A DNA stretch of 64,000 nt from JAFGCL01 sp964423835 (GCA_964423835.1 CAYRGJ010000006.1:1-64000), one strand, 5' to 3'; counted from the first letter of the stretch, positions 1 through 9,127 are shown. The notes: generated from the letters alone by a model not told the origin. Program-made: numbers and translations.

Positions 1-1
1 G

Positions 2-421
2 CAGGAGATGGCCCAGGCGGTGGCCCTGTCTCACCAGCTGAAGCAGGAGAAGGATGAAGCCATCTCCCAGGCGCAGCAGATGCGCCAGGGGAAGGATGAG
101 GCGGTGGCCCAGTCCCAGCAGTTCCGGCAGGAGATGGCCCAGGCGGCGGCCCTGTCACAGCAGCTGAAGAAGGAGAGAGAGGAGGCGGTGGCTCAGTCCG
201 CACAGCTCAAGCGGGAGATGGATGCAGCCATATCGCAGATGCAGCAGCTGCGGCAGGAGAAGGACCAGGCGGCCGCGCAGGCACTCCAGTTCAAGCATGA
301 CAACGAGCAGCTCAAGTCGCTCATGTCGCTGACCGAGTCGAAGCTCGACGAGATACTGGTAATGGGTGAGGGGTCCTCCGGCCAGCCCAGGGAGAAGGCC
401 TCCGTGGGCGGAGCCAGCTAA
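2..421 (+). CDS. Coiled-coil protein, 5' end outside the window
   Basis: The reading frame is open to the left edge (CAG GAG before the first ATG at 8), so the true start is probably upstream. The visible 139 codons are almost wholly heptad-like and rich in Gln, Glu, Ala and Lys, with recurring blocks such as EMAQAxALSQQLK and QEKDEA. The DNA repeats with a period of 126 bp (42 residues, six heptads): the stretch at 1-45 recurs at 127-171. The coiled coil ends near residue 115, and a short polar, Gly/Ser-rich tail follows. No signal peptide, membrane segment or enzyme motif is visible. It could be a structural or scaffold protein, or the C-terminal part of a larger signalling or motility protein. 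Function unknown. Confidence 0.7.
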   Translation, partial: QEMAQAVALSHQLKQEKDEAISQAQQMRQGKDEAVAQSQQFRQEMAQAAALSQQLKKEREEAVAQSAQLKREMDAAISQMQQLRQEKDQAAAQALQFKHDNEQLKSLMSLTESKLDEILVMGEGSSGQPREKASVGGAS

Positions 422-502
422 GGCCGGCACCCCATCCCGGCAACCCGCCATAGTGCGGACAGCCCCAAGCACAACGTCCGCCTGCCACCGGCCCGCGGGC
501 GC

Positions 503-1369
503 CTAGGCCAGCCATTGTTCGGCGGAGCGCTGGTTCTGGAAGAGCTTGCAGGTGTAGCCCTTGTTGCGGCAGACCGTCTCGTAGAACTCGAACATGCGGG
601 AGGACTGCCGCGTCCTGGGAAGCACCAAGGCGATCTTGGCGCTCGCCGGAAAGCCCGTCTTTTGGTACCATTCGGGCAGGTAGAAGACATCCAGGACCTT
701 CACGTCCAGTATGGCCTCGGAGCAATCCAGGAGCACGCGGCGGGCCTTGTTCCGCGCCAGGAGGTCGGCGGCGCCCCGGACGGTGCCCTTGAGGTCCTCC
801 AGGCCAAGCCGTCCTGAGCCGTTTACTATCACCGTCTCCCGGTCCGGGACGTAGGCTGCTCCCCAGCCCAGGCAGACGGCGCACGCTGGATCGCGGGCCC
901 GATCGCGCTCCGCGGGAGGGGACTCCGTCGCGGAATGTCCGCTGGTCCGGAGGTCCGATGGTTGAGCTTCCCGGAGGGTGTGCCCGCTGGAACCCAGGTG
1001 GACGGTGCTCAGAAGCTTTTGCGGCGGCTCGGTCTTATCGACGAAGGCGTCCGCCCCCGCGGAGAGAACCAGCCGCCGCACCTCGGGCCGGGCGCACATG
1101 GCCACCACCCATACCCGGGGACGGATGCTCCGCACCGCCGGCAGCAGCTCCGCGGCATCGAGGCCGGGCAGGCCGCAGTCAAAGATGATCACGTCCGGTT
1201 TGGTCTTCTCCACCAGCATCAGCAATTCGGTGCTGTTGGAGGCCTCCGCTGCCACCGCGATCCCCGGGTCCTGCTCCAGCATCAGCCTGAGCGCCGACCG
1301 GACGTCGCGCCGGCCGTCGGCCACCAGAACGCGCAACGCGTCCGCGTCGCGGCTAAATCCACTGGTCAT
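503..1369 (-). CDS. Receiver-domain protein with a C-terminal STAS/SpoIIAA-like domain
   Basis: The 288-residue protein starts with a response-regulator receiver domain (about residues 12-125). The phospho-acceptor is probably Asp64 in IIFDCGLPG, and a conserved Lys lies in FVDKTEPP. The acidic pocket is reduced to one Asp (VADGRRD, where DD is usual), and the Ser/Thr switch position is Ala/Cys (VVAMCA), so phosphorylation may be weakened. A variable linker of about 45 residues leads to a C-terminal alpha/beta domain (about 175-288) that reads like a STAS/SpoIIAA-type module (RRVLLDCSEAILDV). There is no DNA-binding domain, so output is probably by protein contact. It lies just downstream of, and on the same strand as, the NarL-type regulator and PAS kinase genes, which suggests a shared signalling role. 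The STAS assignment is tentative. Confidence 0.7.
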   Translation of the reverse strand: MTSGFSRDADALRVLVADGRRDVRSALRLMLEQDPGIAVAAEASNSTELLMLVEKTKPDVIIFDCGLPGLDAAELLPAVRSIRPRVWVVAMCARPEVRRLVLSAGADAFVDKTEPPQKLLSTVHLGSSGHTLREAQPSDLRTSGHSATESPPAERDRARDPACAVCLGWGAAYVPDRETVIVNGSGRLGLEDLKGTVRGAADLLARNKARRVLLDCSEAILDVKVLDVFYLPEWYQKTGFPASAKIALVLPRTRQSSRMFEFYETVCRNKGYTCKLFQNQRSAEQWLA

Positions 1370-1486
1370 ATGAATACCCCCATTCGCGGCCGGCTGGCCT
1401 GCAGTGAAGGCCGCCGGTTGACCTGTAGCATCAGAGTCTAGGCCCGTGGCCCGGGCGCCGCCAGAGGCGGGCGCAGGGGGTTCATA

Positions 1487-1525
1487 CTGGCCGACTGGCC
1501 AGCTTTGTACCTGGCCGACTGGCCA
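1487..1525. repeat. Two direct copies of a 15-bp sequence
   Basis: CTGGCCGACTGGCCA occurs at 1487-1501 and again at 1511-1525, in the gap between the two regulator genes. Each copy contains the dyad TGGCC-GAC-TGGCCA only imperfectly. It could be a regulator site for the receiver gene downstream on the minus strand or a chance GC-rich repeat. No promoter was recognised beside it. Confidence 0.35.
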
Positions 1526-1549
1526 TCGGCCGGGGGGGCGAAGCGCCGA

Positions 1550-2200
1550 TCACCAGGGGCTGTCGACCAGGTGGCTGCGCACCGCCAGGGCCACGGCCTC
1601 GGTGCGGGTGCTGGCCCCCAGTTTGGTGAGGATGTTGCTGACGTGGAACTTGGTGGTCGAGGCGCTGATCACCAGCTGCTCGGCTATCTGGGAGTTGTTG
1701 AGGCCTTTGGCCATCAATGCCAGCACCTCCCGCTCGCGCTCGGTCAGCTCATGCCCCGGGGTCTGCGGGCCGGTGGAGGCCCGGATGACGGCCCGGGTGG
1801 CCTCTGTGGACAGGGTGGGCTGGCCGGCCGCGGCATTGCGGATGGCAGCCACCAGCTCCTGGGCGGACACGTTCTTCAGAAGGTAGCCTATGGCCCCGGC
1901 CTTGAGGACCGCCTGGACACGCTCGTCTTCGCCGAAGCTGGTCAGGGCGATGACCTGGGTCTGGGGACAATACTCCCTGATGGTCCTGGTGGCCGTGATG
2001 CCGTCCATTCCGGGCATCACCAGGTCCATGAGCACCACATCCGGCTGGAACTGGCGGCAGAGGCGCACGCCTTCTTCACCATTGCCGGCCTCGCCCACGA
2101 GACTGAGGTCGTCATAGGCCAGCAGGAACGCGGACAGGCCGCTGCGCACCACGACGTGATCATCGACGATCATCAACCGGATCTGCTTACCCTGGGTCAT
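1550..2200 (-). CDS. NarL/LuxR-family response regulator
   Basis: A 216-residue two-domain regulator. The N-terminal receiver has Asp13-Asp14 (IVDDH), phospho-acceptor Asp59 (LMDLVMPG), a Thr/Ser pair in IALTSF and Lys in GYLLKN. The C-terminal GerE/LuxR helix-turn-helix begins at LTEREREVLALMAKG and continues through NNSQIAEQLVISASTTKFHV. This layout is standard for NarL/DegU-type transcription regulators. Its ATG overlaps the stop of the histidine kinase gene (ATGA at 2197-2200), so the two are translationally coupled and almost certainly form a cognate pair. The targets are not evident from sequence. Confidence 0.93.
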   Translation of the reverse strand: MTQGKQIRLMIVDDHVVVRSGLSAFLLAYDDLSLVGEAGNGEEGVRLCRQFQPDVVLMDLVMPGMDGITATRTIREYCPQTQVIALTSFGEDERVQAVLKAGAIGYLLKNVSAQELVAAIRNAAAGQPTLSTEATRAVIRASTGPQTPGHELTEREREVLALMAKGLNNSQIAEQLVISASTTKFHVSNILTKLGASTRTEAVALAVRSHLVDSPW

Positions 2201-5200
2201 GAGTCCCCCTTTCTCCTGCCATCCGACCAGACTGCCCTTACGCTGGTGCCGCCGCCCGCCCGGCCTTCAATCTTGAGGGTGGCGCTGACGGCTTCTACTC
2301 TCTCGTGCATTATACGAAGTCCAAGGCTCCTGGGCGAGACTGCCCGCGGATCGAACCCCGATCCATTGTCGCTCACCGTCAGCTCGGCCACCCCGGCCCG
2401 GCAGCTGAGACGGACCTCGGCCTCGGTGGCGCCGGAGTGCTTCACCAGGTTGTTCAGGGCCTCCTGGGCTACCCGGTAGAGGGCTACCTGCACCTCGGCC
2501 GGCACGCCGCACTTCCCCCGGAAGCGCAGCTCCAGCCGGAGCCTGGTCTGGGCCGCGATGGCCTCCGTCAGCTGGCGCAGCAGCTCCACCAGCCCCACCT
2601 CGCCCAGAGCCCCCGGCCGCAGCTCCAGGAGGAGCATCCTCATTTCCGCCAGGGCCCCCCGGGTCAGCCGTCGCAACTCCTCCAGCCGCCGTCTGGCTTC
2701 GGGCCGGTCCTTCCTCCACAGCCGCGGCAGGACCTCGGCGATGAGGCTGGCCGAGAACAGGGTCTGTGTCACGGCATCGTGCAGGTCGCGGGCCAGGCGC
2801 TGGCGCTCGTCCGCCGCCGCCTTCTCCCTGAGCTGCTCGGCCAGCATGTCCGCCACCCGCCGCTGCTCCGTCCGGTCCATCCCGATGCAGAGTATGTTGC
2901 GCAGCCGGCCCTCCGCATCATGAAGCCCCTTGTTGGTCCAGCTTATCCAGACCCGCTCGCCGTTGCGGCGCATTCCTTCGTTCTCGGTGACGAAGTACCC
3001 TTCCGGGTGCCTGACCAGGTCCCTGGTCAGGGCCTTCATGTCCTTCCCGGAAGAGTCAACCGGCGGGGCGATGGTGCCCACAACGTGGCGGCCCACTATC
3101 TCCGCTTCCTTGAAGCCATAGAAGTCCTCGGCGAAGCGGTTGAAGAAGGTGACCCGGCCCCTGGTGTCCAGCTCCATGATGATGCTGTTGGCGTTCTCCA
3201 CCAGCTCGCGGTACTTCGACTCGCTCTCCTGCAGCCTCTTCTGCGCCTGCTGCCGCTGGCGGATCTCGTCGATGAGAAGCCGGTTGGCCTCCTTCAGCTC
3301 CGAAGTGCGCTGCTCCACCCGGGCCTCCAGCTCGGCGTGGGCCCTCAGTATCTGGTTTTCCATCTCCTTGCGCTGGGTGATGTCGAACTGGGCGCCTACC
3401 AACCGCGCCGGCCTGGCGTCGGGTCCCCACCCCGAGACCAGGCGCCCGTGGCTGGCCACCCAGCGAAACTCGCCGGACTTCGTCCGCAGGCGCATTTCGA
3501 TCTCGTGATGATCGGTCTGGTTGTTCCGGTATCGATCGATGACGCGGTCCAGCTCCTGCTTCTCGTCCGGGTGCCACAGCGCCTCGAAGGACTCGTAGGT
3601 GGCCGGGAGCTCCCCCGGGCTGTACCCCAGCATGGTGTAGAACCGGTCGCTGAAATGCATCTCGCCGGTGATCATGTTCCAGTCAAACATGCCGGCGCTG
3701 GCGGCCTGGAGGGCCAGCGACAGCCTTTCCTCGCTGTGGCGCAGCTCTGCCTCTGCCTTCTTGCGCTCGGTGATGTCGGCGAACAGGGCCAGCACGGCCA
3801 ACCCTCCTTCCCAGAGGATCAGGGCCGCGTTCAGCCGCACCCAGTGGGTGTTGCCGCCTTTGTCCAGGAGCCGGAACTCCAGGGTGTTCGGTATGTCCTC
3901 CTCCTGGGTGCGGTAGAAGGCATCCATGACGATCCCGCGGTCATCGGGGTGAACCAGCTCCAGGAACGGCTTGCGCAGCAGCTCCGCGGAGCTGTATGCG
4001 GAGACAGACTCCAGCTTGGGGTTGCCGAACATGATCAGCCCGTCCTGGAGCACTGTGACCGCCTCGTTGGCGTGTTCCACCAGCATGCGGTTCCTCTCCT
4101 CCGAGTCCCGCAGCGTATCCTCCGCCTGGCGGCGCCCCGAGATGTCCCGGCAGGCCCCCTGGAACCCGGCGAAGCGGCCGCCGTCATCCCGTACGACGTT
4201 GAGGGCGGCCTCCAGCCAGAGGAGCGTGCCATCCCGGCGCACCATCTCCACTTCCACGGAGCGCTCTTTCATGCTTCCCGGCGCCCGCCCTTCCCTCTCC
4301 AGACCTTCGTGGTGCGTCTGGCTGATGAAGGCCAGGGAGGTTGGAGTGAGCAGACGGTCCAGCGGGCCGCTCATGATCTCCTCGACGGAGTACCCCATGA
4401 TCCTGGTGACTGAGGGGCTGACATAGGTCACGTTCAGATCAGCATCGGTGGCCCAGATGATGTCCGTGGCATTCTCGGCCAGCAGCCGGTAGCGCCGCTC
4501 GCTTTCCCGCAGGGACTCCTCGGCCTCCTTGCGCTCAGTGATGATGTCCATGAGGCACAGGGTGGCCGGCTTCCCCTCCCAGGGCACGAGGGTCACATTG
4601 ACCTCGGTCCAGCCGATTTCACCGGTCTTAGACAGGAACCGGAACTGGTAGGTGCTGGGCACCTCGCGGCCCATGAGCCTCTTGACGTAGTATTCCGCCA
4701 CCATCTTTCGGTCATCGGGGTGGACCAGATCCAGGAATGACGGCGCCCTGGTGAACTCATCCGGCGAATACCCGGACACCTTCATGAACTTGTCGTTGCC
4801 AAACCGGATGCGCCCGTCCTGGAGCACGGCTATGGCCTCGGTGGCGTTGTCCACCAGCAGGCGGTACTGCTCTTCCCTCTCGTGCAGCTTGAGCTCGGCC
4901 TCCTTGGCGGCGGTGGCATCCAGCAGGGAAACCAGCATGGCCTTCTGCCCTTCATACTCGAACTCCGTGGTCATGCCGGTCACCCAGATGACCCGTCCAT
5001 CCGCCCTGGTGGACCTGACGGTGGCCACCCGGTCCCAGGAGGGATCCTGCATGAGCTCGGCCACCTGCTGCGCCACCGATTCCCGGTCTTCCGGCAGCAC
5101 GTGGTCCATGATGCTGTCGCCGACCATGTCCGCCGGGGAGCGAAATCCAAATATGCGGGCCATCGAGCGGTTGGCCAGGACCACCTTTCCGGTGCGGGCG

Positions 5201-6933
5201 TCCACCACCTCCATGCCCAGCAGCGTATGCTCAAAAAGGTCACGATACTTGGCCTCGCTGGCGGCCAGGGCCTCCTGGGCCTGCCGCCGTTCCGTGATAT
5301 CCGTGACCAGGGCCAGCACGGCCGGCCTCCCCCCCCAGCTGATCAGCACCGCGTTTATCTCGGCCCAGATGGGGTCGCCATTCCGGTGCAGCAGCCGGGC
5401 GGAATAAACGTGGGAGAATACCTGGCCCCCGATCCTCCTGGAGTAGTACCCCCTGACCATCTCCCGGTCGTCCGGGTGCAGTAGGTCCAGGAAGTTGCGG
5501 GACCGGAGCTCCTCCACGGCATATCCCGTGATCTGCGCCAGCTTGGGGTTGACGAAGGCCACCAGCCCATCCTGGATGACAGTGGTGCCCTGGTTGGCGT
5601 TGTCCACCAGCAGCCGGTATTTCTCCTCCGACTCCGCCAGCGCCTGCTCGGCCCTGACCCGCTCGGTGATGTCATTGACCATGGCCAGGCTGGCCATCCG
5701 CCCTTCCCACTGGAGCAGGGCGGCGCTCATCTCTGACCACCCTGTGCTCCCGTCTTTCCGCAGAAAGCGGAACTGGTACCTGCTGGCCTGGGACTCCCCT
5801 CGCTGCCACATGAAGTAGTTGTCCACAGCCATCTGCCGGTCATCGGGGTGGGTGAAGTCCAGGAAGGGCCGGGAAAGCATCTCCTCCACGGTGTATCCAA
5901 CCATCTCGGCCAGCTGGGGATTGAGGTACTTGATGAGGCCGTCCTGGGCCACGGCAATGCCCTCGTTGGCATGCTCTATCAGCTGGCGGTACTTCCTCTC
6001 GCTCCCTTCGAGGGCCTGCTGGGCCTCCTTCTGCGACCTGATGTCCCGGGCGACGCCGTGTATGCCGGTGAGGGCGCCGCGAGCGTCCCGCAGGCCGCTC
6101 ACGTTCTGTTCCATCCAGATGGTGGAGCCGTCCTTGCGGTAGTACTCCAGGTCTATGCGCAGAGAACGCTCCGGGTCGGCCCGTCCCTCTTGCTCCATCT
6201 CCAGGTGCTCGCGCAGCGCATCACGGGCCCGGGCCAGGGACTCAGGCGTGAGCTGCTCCGTCATATCCCGCTGGAGATGCTCCTCCGGCGTGAAGCCCAG
6301 GGCTTGCTCCACTGAAGGGCTGACGTAGGTGAGGGCCAGGTCCAGGCCAGCCGTCCAGATGACGTCTCTGGTCTTCTCGATCAGCAGGCGGTACTTCTCC
6401 TCCGACGCCTTCAGAGCCAGCTCCGCCTGCTTGCGGTCGTCTATCTGGGTCAGCAGGGCCAGGGTTGCCGGCCGGCCCTCCCAGTCCAGCAGCGCAGCGC
6501 GTACCTCTATCCAGTGGATGCTGCCATCGCTGTCCAGGAACCGGAACTGGTGCCGCCGCGGCACATCCTCTGACCTCTGCCTCCGGGCATAGTAGTCAGA
6601 GAGGGACTGGCGGTCCTCCGGATGCACGCACTCGAGGAAGGGCTTCCCCATCACGTCCTCAGCGGAGGTCTGGATGGAGGCGGCCCTGAACCGGGCCAGC
6701 CTGATCACCCCGTCCTGGATGATTATCATGCCCTCGTTGATGTTCTCCAGGATGGTCTGCCTCACGGCGTTCCACTCCTCAAGGGCGGCGGGCATCGCCG
6801 GGGAATCGGAACCGGCGGCTGGCCCCGGGCCGCCGGCGGCGACAGCGGCCTTGAGGGCCGCGTTTTCCCGCTCCAGATCATTGATGCGTTCCTGGTACTG
6901 CAGGAGGGTGGTGCGCTTCCCCTTCTTGGTCAT
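2197..6933 (-). CDS. Soluble multi-PAS sensor histidine kinase (NarX/DegS type)
   Basis: The 1578-residue protein has a short N-terminal coiled coil (residues 10-35) and then ten successive PAS/PAC units filling about residues 50-1335. Each starts with a SEEKYRLL-like linker and most end in DITERxxAE. A HisKA_3 dimerisation domain follows, with the phospho-His in ARDLHDAVTQTLF, and then a HATPase with N box (EALNNLVKHS) and G box (DNGSGFDP). No transmembrane helix is seen, so it senses cytoplasmic signals such as redox state, small ligands or bound flavin or heme. Several PAS units are very alike (HPDDR...FRFL...W.E), which points to recent internal duplication. The start at 6933 has a GGAGAGG site upstream. 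It is coupled to the response regulator by a 4-bp overlap. Confidence 0.95.
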   Translation of the reverse strand: MTKKGKRTTLLQYQERINDLERENAALKAAVAAGGPGPAAGSDSPAMPAALEEWNAVRQTILENINEGMIIIQDGVIRLARFRAASIQTSAEDVMGKPFLECVHPEDRQSLSDYYARRQRSEDVPRRHQFRFLDSDGSIHWIEVRAALLDWEGRPATLALLTQIDDRKQAELALKASEEKYRLLIEKTRDVIWTAGLDLALTYVSPSVEQALGFTPEEHLQRDMTEQLTPESLARARDALREHLEMEQEGRADPERSLRIDLEYYRKDGSTIWMEQNVSGLRDARGALTGIHGVARDIRSQKEAQQALEGSERKYRQLIEHANEGIAVAQDGLIKYLNPQLAEMVGYTVEEMLSRPFLDFTHPDDRQMAVDNYFMWQRGESQASRYQFRFLRKDGSTGWSEMSAALLQWEGRMASLAMVNDITERVRAEQALAESEEKYRLLVDNANQGTTVIQDGLVAFVNPKLAQITGYAVEELRSRNFLDLLHPDDREMVRGYYSRRIGGQVFSHVYSARLLHRNGDPIWAEINAVLISWGGRPAVLALVTDITERRQAQEALAASEAKYRDLFEHTLLGMEVVDARTGKVVLANRSMARIFGFRSPADMVGDSIMDHVLPEDRESVAQQVAELMQDPSWDRVATVRSTRADGRVIWVTGMTTEFEYEGQKAMLVSLLDATAAKEAELKLHEREEQYRLLVDNATEAIAVLQDGRIRFGNDKFMKVSGYSPDEFTRAPSFLDLVHPDDRKMVAEYYVKRLMGREVPSTYQFRFLSKTGEIGWTEVNVTLVPWEGKPATLCLMDIITERKEAEESLRESERRYRLLAENATDIIWATDADLNVTYVSPSVTRIMGYSVEEIMSGPLDRLLTPTSLAFISQTHHEGLEREGRAPGSMKERSVEVEMVRRDGTLLWLEAALNVVRDDGGRFAGFQGACRDISGRRQAEDTLRDSEERNRMLVEHANEAVTVLQDGLIMFGNPKLESVSAYSSAELLRKPFLELVHPDDRGIVMDAFYRTQEEDIPNTLEFRLLDKGGNTHWVRLNAALILWEGGLAVLALFADITERKKAEAELRHSEERLSLALQAASAGMFDWNMITGEMHFSDRFYTMLGYSPGELPATYESFEALWHPDEKQELDRVIDRYRNNQTDHHEIEMRLRTKSGEFRWVASHGRLVSGWGPDARPARLVGAQFDITQRKEMENQILRAHAELEARVEQRTSELKEANRLLIDEIRQRQQAQKRLQESESKYRELVENANSIIMELDTRGRVTFFNRFAEDFYGFKEAEIVGRHVVGTIAPPVDSSGKDMKALTRDLVRHPEGYFVTENEGMRRNGERVWISWTNKGLHDAEGRLRNILCIGMDRTEQRRVADMLAEQLREKAAADERQRLARDLHDAVTQTLFSASLIAEVLPRLWRKDRPEARRRLEELRRLTRGALAEMRMLLLELRPGALGEVGLVELLRQLTEAIAAQTRLRLELRFRGKCGVPAEVQVALYRVAQEALNNLVKHSGATEAEVRLSCRAGVAELTVSDNGSGFDPRAVSPRSLGLRIMHERVEAVSATLKIEGRAGGGTSVRAVWSDGRRKGDS

Positions 6934-7115
6934 GGTCCTCTCCAGTCGCGCGCGGTGAACTCAGAGACAGATGCAGCGGCTGGACAGGATTCTACCATGC
7001 CCGGCAAGCCTGCGGGCCCCCGGCCCTAAGTATGTTCCACGAGGCTGCCGCAGGTAGGAGTCCCGATGGCGGGCCCGGCCTGATGATCGGGAGGCGAGGC
7101 TTGGTCGCGGCAGAG

Positions 7116-7134
7116 CATGGTAGACAGTACCATG
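7116..7134. repeat. Inverted repeat with 7-bp arms
   Basis: CATGGTA-GACAG-TACCATG is a perfect dyad lying 7 bp beyond the stop of the acyl-CoA synthetase-like gene. No T-run follows on either strand. It could end that transcript weakly or bind a dimeric regulator. Confidence 0.35.
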
Positions 7135-7141
7135 ATACGCC

Positions 7142-8581
7142 TCAGGGTGATCCAACTCGACGATGATGATAGCCCAGCAGGCGGTCGACAGCTTTCAGGG
7201 CGCTCGTGACCGAGAAGTACACGGGCAGGTGGGCCTCGTAGCATTTCTTCTGGAAATGACTTGCTGTCACCCAGCTCTCACTCGTGGCCAGGTAGCAGAT
7301 GACCACTGCGATTGGCTTGCTCGATTGTCCGGCCACGCTGATGATCCTGTCCAACTGCCAGTCAAGCATCTGGCGGTAGATATCGAGAGGCAGCTCGGCA
7401 TGGCGCAGAGGCCCCAGCGCTATGAACAAGTCGCTGCCATCCCAGGCCAGTAGCTGTCTGACTACTTCACGATACTTCTCATCGCCAGCCAACCAGAAGG
7501 GGAAGTCGACAGGGTTATCCAACATGGCTCCGGCGTCACTCCCAGCGGCCTCCAGCAGTGAACGCCTGATATCGGCTGGCAGCGGAGGCACTGCATATCC
7601 GGCAGCAGAACACTCATCAGTGGCCAGCACACTCACCCCGCCCCCAACCCCGAAGATGCCGACCCTCCTGCCCTGCGGAACGCGCATGAAGGAAAGCGTG
7701 ACCATCATGTCAACCATCTCGTCCAAGCTGCCCACCGTGATGGCCCCGCCTTGCCACAGCATGGCATGCCAGGCACTGGAAGAACCCGCCAGCGAGCCGG
7801 TGTGCGAAGCGGTCGCCCTGGCTCCGTCCTGGTTGACCCCTGCCTTCAGGACCACCACGGGCTTCAAAGCTGACACCCGCTTCATAATCGTGGTCAAGCG
7901 GCGGCCGTCCTTCACGCCCTCAATGTAGGCGGCCACCATACTGGTCTGCGGGTCATGGGCGAAGTACTCCAACATGTCGCACTCGTCAACGTCACAGGCA
8001 TTGCCGTAGGACACCACCTTGCTGAAGCGGACTCCCCTTTCGGCGGCAGCACGGACTGTGAAGAGAGCGTTTGTGCCACTCTGGCAAATGAGGCCGACCT
8101 GCCCGCTCTCCCTGGGAAAATCCGCCCCGAAGGCCAGGCCGGCTTCAGGACAGTAGACCCCCATGCAGTTGGGGCCGAGGATTCTCATGCCAGCGGCATG
8201 TGCAATCTCAATGACCTCGCGCTCCATCTGGCGCCCTTCAGCCCGGCCGGTCTCCGAGAAGCCGGCGGTGAAGAGCACTACGCCCTTGACTCCTTTCGAG
8301 GCTGAGTCTCTCATCAACTCGATCACCCGCGACGCGCCCAGGCAGGAGATGACGCAGTCCACCGGTCCCGGTATTGCCTGAAGGTTGGGAAAGACCCGCA
8401 GGCCCATGGCCTCTCCACCTTTGGGGTGAACGGGATATATGTCACCTCCGTATCCGTATTGCAGGAGACGCCCCAGGAACCGATGCCCAGCGCTGGTGAC
8501 ACCGTCGGCAACCCCGGTGACGCCCACTACCGCTATGGATTTCGGGTGAAACAAGGGCTCCAGTGAACTGACGCCATGCAT
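7142..8581 (-). CDS. Acyl-CoA synthetase (NDP-forming) alpha-type protein
   Basis: A 479-residue protein of the ADP-forming acetyl/acyl-CoA synthetase alpha family. It has an N-terminal CoA-binding Rossmann domain (SIAVVGVTGVAD, then VLFTAGFSETG and ILGPNCMG), followed by succinyl-CoA-ligase-like domains. The likely phospho-histidine is in ATASHTGSLAG. The beta (ATP-grasp) part found in full-length enzymes is absent and no separate beta gene is in the window, so it may act with a partner elsewhere. The ATG at 8581 is chosen because GGAGGGA lies 5 bases upstream and the CoA-binding domain starts straight after; the open frame extends further upstream without support. A paralogue lies at 40613-42067. 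Confidence 0.85.
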   Translation of the reverse strand: MHGVSSLEPLFHPKSIAVVGVTGVADGVTSAGHRFLGRLLQYGYGGDIYPVHPKGGEAMGLRVFPNLQAIPGPVDCVISCLGASRVIELMRDSASKGVKGVVLFTAGFSETGRAEGRQMEREVIEIAHAAGMRILGPNCMGVYCPEAGLAFGADFPRESGQVGLICQSGTNALFTVRAAAERGVRFSKVVSYGNACDVDECDMLEYFAHDPQTSMVAAYIEGVKDGRRLTTIMKRVSALKPVVVLKAGVNQDGARATASHTGSLAGSSSAWHAMLWQGGAITVGSLDEMVDMMVTLSFMRVPQGRRVGIFGVGGGVSVLATDECSAAGYAVPPLPADIRRSLLEAAGSDAGAMLDNPVDFPFWLAGDEKYREVVRQLLAWDGSDLFIALGPLRHAELPLDIYRQMLDWQLDRIISVAGQSSKPIAVVICYLATSESWVTASHFQKKCYEAHLPVYFSVTSALKAVDRLLGYHHRRVGSP

Positions 8582-8768
8582 ACCTTCCCTCCGCACGAGA
8601 ATCCGGCAGGTGACCCGTTTGGCCCTCAGTCGCGCCTGGCTCATGATACCACTCAGGGCCTGCGGGTCAAGGCAGTAGCCAAGGCCAGGGAGCACTCATG
8701 AGAGGTGAAGAAAGACCTGCCGGCAGTCGGGTCTCTGTCACGTCTTGGCAGCAGACTGCTGCGGAGAG

Positions 8769-8845
8769 TGGTGGGCAGTACAGGATTTGAACCTGTGACC
8801 TTCTGTGTGTAAGACAGACGCTCTAAACCGCTGAGCTAACCGCCC
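8769..8845 (-). tRNA. tRNA-Val (UAC)
   Basis: On the minus strand the acceptor GGGCGGT pairs with ACTGCCC. The D arm, the anticodon loop CTTACAC (anticodon UAC, stem TCTGT/ACAGA) and the T arm CAGG-TTCAAAT-CCTG are all present. CCA is encoded. It is the last gene of a three-tRNA cluster. Confidence 0.95.
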
Positions 8846-8847
8846 AC

Positions 8848-8925
8848 TGGTACGCCTGGTGGGGCTCGAACCCACGGCCTTAGCCTCCGCAGGGCTACGC
8901 TCTAATCCAACTGAGCTACAGGCGC
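8848..8925 (-). tRNA. tRNA-Arg (GCG)
   Basis: The minus-strand cloverleaf has acceptor GCGCCTG/CAGGCGT (G1.U72), anticodon stem TAGCC/GGCTA with loop CTGCGGA (anticodon GCG, reading CGC), and T arm GTGGG-TTCGAGC-CCCAC. CCA is encoded. Most bacteria read CGN codons with an A34 (inosine) tRNA, so GCG is unusual. Confidence 0.92.
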
Positions 8926-8933
8926 CCGAATAA

Positions 8934-9019
8934 TGGTGCCGAGGGTGGGAGTTGAACCCACATGTCCTTTCGAACACTACGCCCTGAACGTAGCGCGTCT
9001 GCCATTCCGCCACCTCGGC
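8934..9019 (-). tRNA. tRNA-Leu (CAG)
   Basis: A class II tRNA with a long variable arm, on the minus strand. The acceptor GCCGAGG pairs with CCTCGGC. The anticodon loop TTCAGGG on stem CTACG/CGTAG gives anticodon CAG (codon CUG). The T arm is GTGGG-TTCAACT-CCCAC and CCA is encoded. It is the first gene of the cluster. Confidence 0.95.
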
Positions 9020-9070
9020 CCGCTATGGCCGGCACCCCGGGTCCGGCCGTACGCACTGAAGGCAGCCTCT

Positions 9071-9099
9071 ATTCTATCAATAATGACGCGGGTTGCCAA
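9071..9099 (-). promoter_or_regulatory. Promoter of the tRNA Leu-Arg-Val cluster
   Basis: On the minus strand TTGGCA (9099-9094) and TAGAAT (9076-9071) are separated by 17 bp. They lie about 50 bp upstream of tRNA-Leu and fit a sigma-70-type promoter for all three tRNAs. Confidence 0.7.
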
Positions 9100-9127
9100 T
9101 CGGCGGGCCTCGGCCGGCTGGCGCCGG

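Noticed and set aside
2305..4413. A 702-codon open frame on the plus strand inside the kinase gene, and similar long frames opposite mnmG, the acyl-CoA ligase gene and other genes.
   Set aside because: They are antisense shadows of strongly supported genes in GC-rich DNA. Their translations are low-complexity, rich in Pro, Gly, Arg, His and Leu, and show no domain.
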